Positions 23,601-33,931 of a DNA stretch of 64,000 nucleotides are shown here, piece after piece. Positions within the stretch are counted from its first letter, which is position 1, and every line of letters starts with the position of its first letter. The stretch covers positions 14,549,474-14,613,473 of the forward strand of contig CAVNZM010000004.1 in assembly GCA_963693365.1 (NCBI GenBank), read 5' to 3'. The notes beneath the pieces were generated by a model that did no database searches, was not told where the DNA came from, and was given only the letters and a program-made list of their open reading frames with translations. This DNA is from Amoebidium appalachense (lineage: Eukaryota > Ichthyosporea). Made by a program: the position numbers and the translations under genes.

Positions 23601-23870
23601 GATGGTGAGTGTGTGTATTGTACGTGCTATAACTGAACAGTGGTTAACAAAGTGGTAGGCGGCGATGAACACTATGCCGGAGTGAGGCTTGTGGCCCACA
23701 GGCTGAGTAGACTCGCCGACGAGCCGTCCAGACCGACGGAGTGTGGCGTGGTCTCGCCACCACGTTTCTGCGACAACAATAAACGGGAACTCCTGTTGGG
23801 GTAACGAAAGAAGAAACTGTGCTTTACTCTTATTTAGACTACGAGCATTCCAGAAAAGAAAGGAGAGCAT
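20665..23870 (-). pseudogene. LINE ORF2: endonuclease and reverse transcriptase, two frameshifts
   Basis: Segment 1 (23870 to about 22400) starts with an exonuclease-endonuclease-phosphatase domain (FLFWNARSLNKSK, VVAETWWRD, VLGDFNSPL) and enters the reverse transcriptase fingers (SRKACGPDGIPMALLK). A one-base shift near 22396-22400, at a CCCC-T stretch, moves to segment 2 (to about 21175). Segment 2 has RT motifs FIDFKNAYDTV (A), GVLQGSLLSPLLFNLYIDDL (B) and FFADDIVLMS (C, catalytic ADD). A second shift falls at a run of eight G at 21170-21177. Segment 3 ends with a Cys-rich CNMCGGRFTRGC...NKC motif, like the C-terminal Zn-binding motif of many LINEs. No RNase H domain was seen. Confidence 0.8.
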
Positions 23871-23872
23871 GC

Positions 23873-25018
23873 TTACTGGGAGTTGGCTGGTGCGGCGGTG
23901 GGGTCGTAGGGCTTGCTGAAGACCTGCACGTGCTGAGCCTCCCAGTAGGCACGCACCTCAGCTGCTGTTTTGGCCCGGCTGTCGTGTGCCGGGTAAAGTG
24001 TGGCTGCCTTGACAGCCCATGCATGGGCGTTGGCCATTCTTGCAAGCACCCGGCGTTGCCAAGAGGCCCGGGCAGCGGCCTCTGCATCAACACGGTTAAG
24101 TGTGGTGTTGTAGGGAGCCGTAGGATCGAAGTCTGCGAGAAAGGTGGCGTCGGTAGCACGTTGGATGATGTTTATGAGGGTATCACGGTAGCCGGCACGC
24201 ACAATGAACACTGTGTAGCGACGGCCAATGAAGAGCATGTCGGGAATCATTCGGTTGAGGACACCGAGGGTGTAAAGACGGTCACGCATGGTGCTGATGT
24301 TGGCCGGCACCAAGGTGAAGGCTGCAGTGGTCAACTCGGACTCGTCGGTACCCTGAGGGGCAGGGTCAGACGCCACCCGAGGGCGGCGGGTTGGGTGCAG
24401 TGCTGACGCTGCGGCAAGGGCTGCCAAAGCCTGGGTAGCCCCGTGGGTCTGGGCCACCGACTCGGCATACGTTTTGACTTTCTCGGACACGTACACGGTC
24501 TTGGCGTCCACCGTAGTGCGGTACACCTTAGGATTCGTTGTGGGTATGAACTTGGGAGACCCCGGGGGGGTGGGTAACCCATCGGGGGTTGCCTGTGCTG
24601 CAGGGGCCGGGCCCGCGTGGGCAGGGCCGGTGGGGGTTGCCCGGTCAGCTTCCAGCTGCCGTAAGCGCGTCTCCATTTGCTGAACAAGGAGGTCTGTGTG
24701 GTCCTGTTTGGCTTTATACTCAGCTACTTGGGTTGTTAAGTCGGAGACTTGGGTGCGGAGCTGCTCATGATGCGCCATAAGTTTGAGCACGGCTTTCCTA
24801 GCCTTCTCGGGTATCAAGTGCAGTTGTTCTTTCGAAATAAAACTACTTGCTGGCGGCACGGCCGGTGGCGCTTTAACCTCGGGAAAGGGAACCTGTTCCG
24901 CTCGGCTCAGTTTAGTTAGCCTCTTATCTGGGGATTCTCCATCCCGTGTATCACGTTTGCGGCTCCCAGGCGGTGTCCCAGGAGGGTCCGGGGACAAGGA
25001 TGCATCCTGAGACGCCAT
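23873..25018 (-). CDS. LINE ORF1 protein
   Basis: A 381-aa open frame begins at the ATG at 25018. The N-terminal ~60 residues are Pro/Ser/Lys-rich (MASQDASLSPDPPGT...). Residues ~75-120 (LMAHHEQLRTQVSDLT... to RQLEAD) have the spacing of a coiled coil, as in the trimerising ORF1 proteins of L1-like elements. The C-terminal half has no CCHC knuckle that I can see; a compact region TLGVLNRMIPDMLFIGRRYT could be an RNA-binding fold, but this is inference. The stop codon is two bases before the ORF2 ATG, which suggests coupled translation. Confidence 0.75.
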   Translation of the reverse strand: MASQDASLSPDPPGTPPGSRKRDTRDGESPDKRLTKLSRAEQVPFPEVKAPPAVPPASSFISKEQLHLIPEKARKAVLKLMAHHEQLRTQVSDLTTQVAEYKAKQDHTDLLVQQMETRLRQLEADRATPTGPAHAGPAPAAQATPDGLPTPPGSPKFIPTTNPKVYRTTVDAKTVYVSEKVKTYAESVAQTHGATQALAALAAASALHPTRRPRVASDPAPQGTDESELTTAAFTLVPANISTMRDRLYTLGVLNRMIPDMLFIGRRYTVFIVRAGYRDTLINIIQRATDATFLADFDPTAPYNTTLNRVDAEAAARASWQRRVLARMANAHAWAVKAATLYPAHDSRAKTAAEVRAYWEAQHVQVFSKPYDPTAAPANSQ

Positions 25019-25042
25019 GGGTGGGTTCTAGCTGCCCCTCAA

Positions 25043-25119
25043 GGGGCCTAAGTAGAGGTGGATGCCTAAGTAAAGGCCGATGCCTAAGTAGAGAAAGTGC
25101 CTAAGTAGAGAAAGTAGCC
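25043..25119 (-). repeat. LINE 5' tandem monomers
   Basis: Four head-to-tail units of 17-19 bases with the plus-strand core GCCTAAGTAGAG lie between the 5' boundary of the LINE and ORF1. Monomeric promoter repeats are known in the 5' UTRs of some LINEs. A promoter role here is inferred. Confidence 0.65.
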
Positions 25120-25133
25120 GTCGAATCATCATG

Positions 25134-25800
25134 TGCCGGCCCGGGTTCGCGCCCCCCGCCCGCGCCGGTCGGTTTCAGTGCCCGGAAAGCGATTCAGTGC
25201 ACCCAATTCAGTGCATCATACCCCCCACCCCAGGACATGCAGTACAACCCCAGTTTTGATCCTGAAACAGTGCGTCGATAGCCAATGAACTATCGGTAAA
25301 GTTTTATTGTACCAATCACGCCTTATCTGCTTTTTCCGGGATGAAGGCTTAAACCAAGCCCGAAAATTCAGACCTTTTTTCTCGGTATTTTTTCAAGCCC
25401 CGGTGTATTTTCGCCCGGGGGTATGGTATTTTTCTTCCCAAGTCAATGGAGGATAAAGGAGGGGTCCTACTGTAACTTACCATGAAACTTGCGGGGGCTT
25501 ACCATAAACTGAAATTTTGATGGTATTTTTGAAAACTTTTGGGTATTGTTTACCGTAAAAACGGGGTTATGGTCGGGCTTGGCTTAAACGCAACATGTGT
25601 TGTAACTTTCGGATTGCAGTCTGCAGGCAGAAGCCAGCCGGACCACTATGATTTAAAGCAGACGCAAAATAATAGCTTCAAAACGATACAATACAATACA
25701 ATAATCCACCCACAGCACCACTACAGTGTTGCCCTATCCATAGCGAGTGCAAAGTGGCACTGCTTTTTTGCCCACAATATTGAATCTTATGCAACATTGG
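25134..25800. other. Non-coding flank of the LINE
   Basis: This stretch holds GC-rich sequence and two copies of ATTCAGTGCA (25192 and 25206). An AT-richer part follows with repeated GGTATTTTT-like words (25380-25560). No gene is seen. Confidence 0.5.
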
Positions 25801-25841
25801 CCAATCAAATCAAGGCAGATGACTGATTGTTTTGATTGGCT
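25801..25841. promoter_or_regulatory. Paired opposed CCAAT boxes
   Basis: CCAATCAAATCAA at 25801 and GATTGGCT at 25834 are CCAAT boxes in opposite orientation, about 290 bases upstream of the first coding exon of the ankyrin-PX gene. A promoter role is inferred from position and motif. Confidence 0.4.
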
Positions 25842-26126
25842 GAGATCGTGTGCGCGGTATTTTTGTCAGGCATGCCGTGCACACATGTAGCGGCTGTGAC
25901 CGCTTCAGTCTGCCTGCAAGACAAACAAAGCTCTATTTGTAAGAACATGAAATGGAACATAGATACCAACAGGCCCTATAACTCGCATGTAACCACAACC
26001 TCGGCTAATCAAAAATATCTACACACACCTAATACAACCTTTCCTGTATGCCTACATGAACACCTGGCTCGCACCTCACAGCAATATTGTAACTTTGACC
26101 ATATTTGCCTCTGTTTGCAGAAGAAC

Positions 26127-26899
26127 ATGGCTAGTGCGCACAGCACGCCTCTTGGTAAGCGGGACCGCACTAATTCTCTGTGTGGTGCCACTGCCTCGCC
26201 CGCAGCCAAGCAGGCCACCGTGGCCAGCAACTGCAAGAGGCGCCTCTCTCTCGGTGCCCCATCACTGCAGCCCCCTGTGTGCCCCACACCCCAACCAGCA
26301 CACAACCAGCCAGACACGCCGAGGGAGGAAAAGGGCACCATCCGGCGCTGTATGAGCGCACAGGTGACGTCTTCGTGGGAGAGAAACGTGGAAGCTCAGC
26401 ACCCGGCACGGGGAGAGGTGAGTGGGGCAGCTACATGCATGTGCAAAAGGAGTGTGGCCTTTTTAATCCCATTATTTGCTTGCAAGTATTTTCCTGGAGA
26501 GGGAGCAGAAGCAACACATGTATGCAAAATGTATTTTCTCCACCGAATTTGGCCACAGCCACAGAAAAGAACACAAAAACAAACAGTGTTCAATTCGGCA
26601 ACGAATTTACACTGTTGCCCGTCTTGGAGGACAACGCTTGAGTCGGCACAGCACCAATTTGTGCGATATACACACAAACGTCAGATTTGTATACAGAGGT
26701 GGCATTGTTAGTTATGTTTTCAAAATATACAAAAAAGAGTGAAGACAAAAATGTAACGGTATTTACTGCGACACACAAAATAGTATGCACACACGCGCAC
26801 ATAGTTGACAAGCATGCATCATGCCCGAGTTATTTCAAAAGCACAAAATATACTGCCGTGTGTGTGTGTGTATGTGTGTGTGTGCGTGCGCGCGCGCGT

Positions 26900-26977
<78 letters not shown>

Positions 26978-27395
26978 CACGGGGTGTGTGTGTGTATCGT
27001 GCACGTATGTTTGTGTTTGATAATGTGTGTGACACACACACGCATGCTTGCCAAAGTGGCGCATAATTGTGCTCATATCGTCGCATCATCCTGACGAGGA
27101 GAGGATCACTAAAAGGAAATTTCGTAGGTGGGCTTGGTCAATCGATGCCTAGAAAGTTGGGCAGCTTGCAGATTTATTCTTTGTTTTTCAATGTAACAGT
27201 AAACCGAGGAGTGATTAATAGCAATACATAATTCCTGTACATTTTTTGGAACTGTTACCCCCACAAGGGTACAATCTGTTGCTATGTGGAGGTGATGTCT
27301 TGGTGGATCTGTGCACATGGGTGTTTAAGAATACGTGTAGGCCAACAGTATTGACATGCATCCACACAAGCCCAGCACACACACACACACAAGCC

Positions 27396-27491
<96 letters not shown>

Positions 27492-27702
27492 GAATGCATA
27501 AATACATGCACACGATATGTGCAGTCACCCATGCAGCCAAGTGCATGAGACACACAGGCATAAACACACACACATTGTCCCCCCCCCCTTCCCCCCCCCC
27601 CTCCTATCCCTCCCATCCTCCCCCCCCCAAAACTTTGGACATAAGTGCACCGTGACACATTCGGCCGCGTGCACACACGCTTACACCAACACACAAGCTA
27701 CG

Positions 27703-27769
<67 letters not shown>

Positions 27770-27982
27770 ATGCATAAATACATGCACACGATATGTGCAG
27801 TCACTCATGCAGCCAAGTGCATGAGACACACAGGCATATACACACACACATTGTCCCCCCCCCTCCCCCCCCCCCCCCCTCCTATCCCTCCCATCCTCCC
27901 CCCCCCAAAACTTTGGACATAAGTGCACCGTGACACATTCGGCCGCGTGCACACACACTTACACCAACACACAAGCTACGCG

Positions 27983-28059
<77 letters not shown>

Positions 28060-29683
28060 ACACACACCTATACACACGTGCACACACTCAGAGACTCACA
28101 AACACGCTGGAACACGTGCACACCCCCACACACCCCACACACAAACACAACCCCCCCCCCCCCCACACACACACACGAAAAAAAAAAAAAAAAAAAAAAA
28201 CACGCAGGCAGCGGCAGCACAGGCTGTGCATGATGTGTCTCTGCTGGTGTGTGCGCTGGCCCTGGCCCACGTGGTGCTGCAAGGTGGGTCAGTATGGGAG
28301 TGTGCCTGTGTGCTGGTGGTGTGTGCTGACTGGAGTCTAGGGGACTCCCTCACGTCCATTGATTCAGATGCCCAACGATACCACTTTCGACCGACCAAGC
28401 AGATGCTTGCCTGGGACATATATGGGGGTAGATTCTCGGGCATCCTTGGCCCCCCCCCCCCCCCCCCCCCCCCCTCCCCACCCCCCACCCCCTTCCCCCC
28501 CCATGGCACCCCTTTCCTTATCCCAACCACACCAAAGTGAGCAAGGGCAGGGCCAGATAGGATACAAGCCAAGACACCAACCAAACCCTCTTTGTGCCTG
28601 CAGCCGGGCACCCACCCACCCGCCTGAGTGCGCCCCAGGCCGTGCTATTGGTGGACGGACTGCCCAATCAGCTGCAGCGCATGAGAGCACGTGACAAGGA
28701 CTGGCTGAGGGCTGCAGCAAGAGGCCAATGCGATGTCATGGTTATGGTGGGTTGGCTTTCATGCATCTGTCTGATTGGTGGCTGGCTTAAATGCATGTAT
28801 GGGATTGGTGGTTGGCTTTAATGCATGTGTATGATCAGTGGTTGGCTTTAATGCATGTGTCTGGTTGGTGGTTGGCTTAAATGCGTGTGTCTGGTTTGTG
28901 GTTGGCTTTAATGCATGTGTCTGGTTGGTGGTTGGCTTTAATGCATGTGTCTGGTTGGTGGTTGGCTTTAATGCATGTGTATGATTGGTGGTTTGCTTGA
29001 ATGCATGTGTCTGGTTTGTGGTTGGCTTTAATGCATGTGTCTGGTTGGTGGTTGGCTTTGATCCATGTGTGGTATGGGCGGCTGGTATTTGTTCAGCGCA
29101 ATAGAAGGGGACTCACTAAGCTGACATGTGCGTTCAGACTCTGCGGCAGCACGGGTCCAAGGCCCTGATTGCTGTGCGGCACCGTGCCACGGGCTACACG
29201 GCACTGCACTATGCTGCTGGGGGGGGGCACGTGCATGCAGCCAGGCTGCTATTGGCTGCTGGCGCATGCCCAGGCACCAATGCAAGGGGGGGTGTGACGG
29301 CTATGGGCCTGGCAAGGGCTAAAGGGCACAGGGGTGGGTGTGTGTGTGTGTGTGTGTGGAGGGGGGGGGGGGGGGGGGGTCGAGGGGGAAGGGGCGAGTG
29401 GGGCGAATTCAGATGATGCGGCGTTGTAATTATGATCCACGGGAGGCGAGCATATGTAACTTTGTGGGAGAGGGACCCCGTGGATGGTACAGACAGACTG
29501 TGGCTGTGGTTGATTGGTTGGTTGTGTGTGCTTGGTCGGTGGGCCTCGGTTGGGCAAGGCAGGTTTGATAGTTGCTGCCCATATCTAGTGTATTGCTAAG
29601 GTAGTACCCAACGCCCCCACAACCGGAACAAAAAAAGAAAGAAAAAGCCGCCCCCCAAACACACAGCCATCCCACAGTGACCG

Positions 29684-29720
<37 letters not shown>

Positions 29721-29908
29721 CCCCCCCTCCCCCCCCCCCCCCCCCCCCCCCCACCACCACCACAAAAAAAAAAAAACAAAAAAAAAAAAAAACACACAGA
29801 GCTTCTCGATCTATTGACTGCGGCATCAACCCCCACCACAACGAACTGGGCAACCCGCAGACACTCATGCCCGGCAGCACTGGCCACAGGCAGCACGTAC
29901 GTGTGCAC

Positions 29909-29950
<42 letters not shown>

Positions 29951-31351
29951 CTGTGTGCATGTGCACTCATGCGCTTTTGTGCGCGTGTGTGTATGCGTGA
30001 GTGTTTGTGGAAGGGTGTGTTTGTGCTTGTGTGTTAGCCGGATGTCGGTGCTTGAGAGTGGGCATGTGTGTGTACACGTGCTTTTGGGCTGTTGATGTGT
30101 TCGTGTGTGTGTGTCTGTGCACTTGTGTATTCATGCATATGCCTTTTGCTTTTTGTCTTATTCTTTTCGTCGGGAGGGGTGCACTGTGTGTGTGTGTGTG
30201 GTGGTGGGGGGGTGGGGGGTGGGGGGTGGGGGTGGGTGGGTGGGTGGGTGGGGGGGGGGGGGGGGGGGGGGGGGGGCATTGCTGTGCGGTGGCTCATCGT
30301 GTGACGTATGTCCCCAATCAGGCCCTCTGTCCAGCCCCAGGCCAGTGCTCTGCTCAGAGTCGATGTCAAGGTGCCATCTTCTTCCCACCTCCCCTGCCCC
30401 CCACCCCTTTCCCTCCCACATTGCCCTCAACCCCTCCCACCTCCCCCACCCACGTGTGGAGACTGAGTTTCTCCCCCCCCCCCCCCCCCCCCCTCCCCCT
30501 CCTACCTAAATGTCCCTTACACCTTCTGGCACACCAAAAATGAGCATGCCTCTCCCCCCCCCCCTCCTCCCCTCCCCCCTGCACACCCTCCTCCCCTCCC
30601 CTCCTCCCCTTCACCACATACCACAACTTGCCCCTTCTCCCCCCCTCGACCCTCTACCAAACCCCCCTTCTGACCCACAATCCCTGTTAACCCTCTTTTC
30701 ACCGGAGGGGCCAATCTCCTAAATTTACCTGCATTCCATTTCCATTCAACAAACCAATCAGCAGAATGCACATGGGGGTGCGTGGTCACCATTTGGGGCT
30801 GTGTGATCAACCGACTGACATGGCTTTCAGGTGCACCGTGTACTGTCAGGGCCCTGGTATCGCCCCCACAGCACCTATCTTGTGTGTGTGTCCCGCCAAT
30901 CATCCACCCCCACCCCCACATTTGCAACCCTGCGGCGGTTCACAGACTTCCGAACCCTGCACACCCGCCTGCTAGCCTGTGGCGCTGCTCTGCCCCCAGC
31001 CACCCTCAGGGCCCTCACAGGCCTGCGCCCAAAGAAGAATGCCAGGGGAAGGTCAGTGCGCCTGACATCCCCATATCCCCCCCCCCCCCCCCCTCCCTCC
31101 CCCTCCCTCCCCCCCCTCCCTCGCTCCCCCTTCCTTCCCCACACCCACCCCGAAATTGCTAGTAATAAAACTGACTGTTGCTCGCATTTCCATACCCAGC
31201 CATCACCGTTGCACTTTATCATAATTTTTGGGTGTTTATGTGCCATTTCTTGCCGCTTACAACCCCTTAGTGCTCCAATCTGTCCAAGATCCTTGAGGCC
31301 ATAAACCACGTTTGGCGCAGTCACTCAAAGGTGTGCCTTGGGCCATGCTCT

Positions 31352-31382
<31 letters not shown>

Positions 31383-31603
31383 AAAAAAAAAAAAAAAAAG
31401 ACCCTTGTAGACCATTAAGCATTAACATATCATCCCATCCAATCCACCCACATGTATTCCCCGAATGTTCCCCCAGGTTCCGCACGCGCACCCTCACGCA
31501 GCGGGCTGCCCTCTTCCGTCGGCTGATCCTATTGGCTGCCGCAGACCCAACCCTCAGTACCGTGCTGACGGCCTTCCTCGTCCAATCAGAAACCTCCAGA
31601 TAG
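26127..31603 (+). CDS. Ankyrin-repeat plus PX-domain protein (8 exons)
   Basis: Exons 26127-26417, 28208-28283, 28604-28746, 29138-29333, 29800-29896, 30322-30370, 30831-31051 and 31477-31603 join in phase to 399 aa. Residues 1-97 are Ser/Pro/Arg-rich and look disordered. [11 protein letters not shown], then [20 protein letters not shown], then [20 protein letters not shown] are ankyrin repeats (about 158-245). Residues ~275-395 form a PX domain with the phosphoinositide-binding RRFTDF (319-324), a LPPA...RPKK stretch and the C-terminal [10 protein letters not shown]...LTAFL helix. PX domains bind PtdIns3P-type lipids, so a role at endosomal membranes is likely. The acceptor CTGTTTGCAG just before the ATG suggests a 5'-UTR intron. 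Linking exon 1 across 1.8 kb of repeats is the least certain step. I cannot give a gene symbol. Confidence 0.75.
26862..26975. repeat. (GT)n with GC-rich core
   Basis: A GT repeat interrupted by CGCGCGCG at 26889-26900 lies in intron 1 of the ankyrin-PX gene. Between 26976 and 27370 nothing else is recognisable. Confidence 0.85.
27490..28045. repeat. 278-bp tandem duplication
   Basis: Bases 27490-27767 and 27768-28045 are near-identical, in the same order: GAATGCATAAATACATGCAC, a CA run, a C-rich tract, CAAAACTTTGGACATAAG, CGCGCGCG and (CA)n. Differences are a few substitutions and run lengths. It lies within intron 1 of the ankyrin-PX gene. Confidence 0.85.
28747..29078. repeat. 30-bp minisatellite starting at a splice donor
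   Basis: About 11 copies of a 30-base unit (core TGGTTGGTGGTTGGCTTTAA) start at the donor of exon 3 of the ankyrin-PX gene. The donor itself (ATG|GTGGGTTGGCTTTCATGC) is the first, diverged unit. Confidence 0.85.
29680..29793. repeat. C runs, ACC triplets and A run
   Basis: C homopolymers at 29691-29750 are followed by (ACC)n and then about 30 A-rich bases, ending at the acceptor of exon 5 of the ankyrin-PX gene. Confidence 0.85.
29908..30288. repeat. (GT)n, TGGG repeats and a G run
   Basis: GT repeats at 29908-29950 and 30188-30200, GTGGG/TGGG tandem repeats at 30205-30250 and a G run at 30251-30276 fill intron 5 of the ankyrin-PX gene. Confidence 0.8.
31350..31399. repeat. C-run/A-run compound
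   Basis: About 20 C pass directly into about 27 A in the last intron of the ankyrin-PX gene, some 75 bases upstream of exon 8. Confidence 0.9.
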
Positions 31604-32235
31604 CTCCCAAGGCCCATGTATACACGCACAGGAACAACGTGCTCCAAACGAGTAACCCCTACTGTATAACTTTAAACCTGCATCCACAGTTGCCATGCAC
31701 GGCAGACATCCAGTAACAGCCACAGAATTGCTAGCGAGTGAGCACTATGCATATGTTCTTACTACCACACACACCCCACACACGACAGCCATACACTCGA
31801 GTGAGTACACAGGCACATACAGGTCTCATGCCTTGAACATACATGCACACAAGTAGCGTAGCAGGACTTGCAAGGGCATATGCACTATGCAGCCAAACAC
31901 ATACACGAGGGCTGCATTCTTGGTGGAGCATTTTTTATGTGTATTTGTAAGAACACAACTCTTGTTGTGATCTTTGGTTCCATCAATCGGCAGGAATGGA
32001 AGGATTATTAAGCGATCTAGGAGGACAGCCACCATTTGGTGTGAATGAATGCATTGTGCCTGGCTGGACCGGCAAATGGAGCATTTGATTGGTGGGCCGG
32101 CTGCCAATCAAATTGCAGCCGGTGTGGCCAATGTTGCACCACCACTGGTCCCTGTGTCATTCAACATATTACACTTTACTGTTTTTAACCCCATCATACA
32201 TCGTATGTACATCATACTGGCACGCAAGTGTAAAC

Positions 32236-32241
32236 AATAAA
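32236..32241 (+). terminator. Candidate polyadenylation signal of the ankyrin-PX gene
   Basis: AATAAA lies 633 bases after the stop codon and before the convergent gene's coding end at 32603. Nothing else is recognised in this 1-kb intergenic stretch apart from a GATTGG...CCAATC inverted pair at 32087-32108. Confidence 0.4.
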
Positions 32242-32504
32242 CCAAACCCTGTACGTGTTTCATTTGCACACATGCCTATCTGTACACATGCGTCATTCTA
32301 TTCGCTTATTCGTGCCTGGGACCGACAGATCATTCATACATACGTAATGTCTTAAACTACGAACCTCCCCTCCCCTCTCCCCCCATCCCGCCCTCCTCCC
32401 CAAGCCACCACCACCAACCAGTATCATGCAGCATTTTGTCTCCAATCTACAGCCCCCCCTAGGAGTCCTTCGTGCCATGCCATGTGCCCCCACCCTGCCA
32501 CGTG

Positions 32505-32575
32505 TGTTGCACGTGGTCACCTGCCACGTGTGTTGCACGTGGTCACCTGCCATGTGTGTTGCACGTGGTCATGGG
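32505..32575. repeat. 26-bp repeat with CACGTG motifs, 3 copies
   Basis: Three units of GTTGCACGTGGTCACCTGCC-type sequence, 26 bases each, lie 28 bases beyond the stop codon of the minus-strand membrane protein, in its 3' UTR. Each unit holds CACGTG. Confidence 0.8.
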
Positions 32576-32602
32576 GCGGTGTGGCCGGCATGGTCTGGAA
32601 GG

Positions 32603-32888
32603 TCAAAGAAGAAGTGGCTGCCGCTGGGGGGGGGCACAGGGCGTAGCTACGGGCACAATGCTGGCACTCAGGGGGGTATGCGCCATCTGGGGGGGGAGGG
32701 GGGGGGGGAGGAGGAAGTGGGTTATGGTCAATTGTCTTCTTTTCTTTTCGTTTCTTGTTCTTGTTCTTTTTTTTTTTTTTTTTTTTTTTTGGGTTGGAAG
32801 GGGGGGAGGGAGGGGGGGGGGGGGTTGGAGAGGGGGGCAGGGGGCTGAGTGATACGGAGGGGGGAGGAGGGGGGAGGGGAGAGGGTGT

Positions 32889-32919
<31 letters not shown>

Positions 32920-33868
32920 GGGGGGGCAGTAGGTGGGAAGACACGATAAGGGCAGGCGGGTGCAGGCAGGCACACAGGCCGCCCACCTCGTTGCGGAGAC
33001 TGGCTGTGCGGGCCTTGTGCTTGTCTGCAGGGTGGAGGGGGTTAAATCGGTGCTAGGCAGGGTGGTAGGGGTGGCATGGGAGTTATGCAGCCCAAAGTAG
33101 TAGGATATCGAGCCAAGCAAAAAGACCAAACAGGGCCAGTCAAGACCACCTGCTATGATGGGGGTCGAGTGGAGACACCATTGGGATGGACACATGCAAA
33201 TACACAACAAGGATGCTGTGGATATTTCTATGAGTACCCTTATCCCGCCCACGCAGGCAGAGATATTCAGCCCAACCAATCATACATCGATAGCAATACA
33301 CAGGCAGGCATAATATATGCAGCCAAACCATTTGCATATCATTAATAAACATTCATCTGCACGGCCCAACGCCTGGCCCATCTGCTTTGTAACCAGCATT
33401 AAGTCACACAACAAGCAACACAGTGCTGGCACACCGTGATATGCAAGGCCCGTGGTGAAATGGTGGTGCGTGTGTGTGTGTGGCGTGCGTGTGTTTGAGA
33501 CCGAGAGCATGTATGTGTGAGTGTGAGTGTGTGTGTGTGTGGAGGGGGGGGGGGGGGGGGGAGGGGGGGGCAAGGGGGGTGGCTACCGTTCTTGTCGACT
33601 ATGACTGCCTTAGGCCCCAGTCTGAGTCTGTCCAGAGAGGACTTCTTTTCCTTTTTTGGCGCTGGCCTTCTGCTCTCAGCAATGGCCTCAAGAATGAGCT
33701 GGTCTAGACGCAGTGGGCCCTGGGGGGTAGGGGTGGGTGCGTGGTGGTGGTGGTTGTGGTTGGGGGGGGGGGGGGGAGGGGGGGGGGAATATAGCGGGAG
33801 GAGAGAGTAAGGCATGTGTATGACAGATGGTGGAGATGGAGTGGGGCATACAGAGGATGAAAAAGGTA

Positions 33869-33931
<63 letters not shown>

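Larger units (their letters stand above)
20505..25122 (-). mobile_element. APE-type non-LTR retrotransposon (LINE)
   Basis: A 4.6-kb element in minus orientation has a 5' region with short tandem monomers, ORF1, a two-base gap, ORF2 (endonuclease plus reverse transcriptase), and a 3' end with AATAAA (complement of 20519-20524) shortly before the boundary. An 11-base direct repeat GAATCATCATG at 20494-20504 and 25123-25133 flanks it and is a likely target-site duplication, which gives the boundaries. It looks full-length, but ORF2 carries two frameshifts, so it is probably inactive unless those are sequence errors. A truncated copy lies at 39036-39324. Confidence 0.85.
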
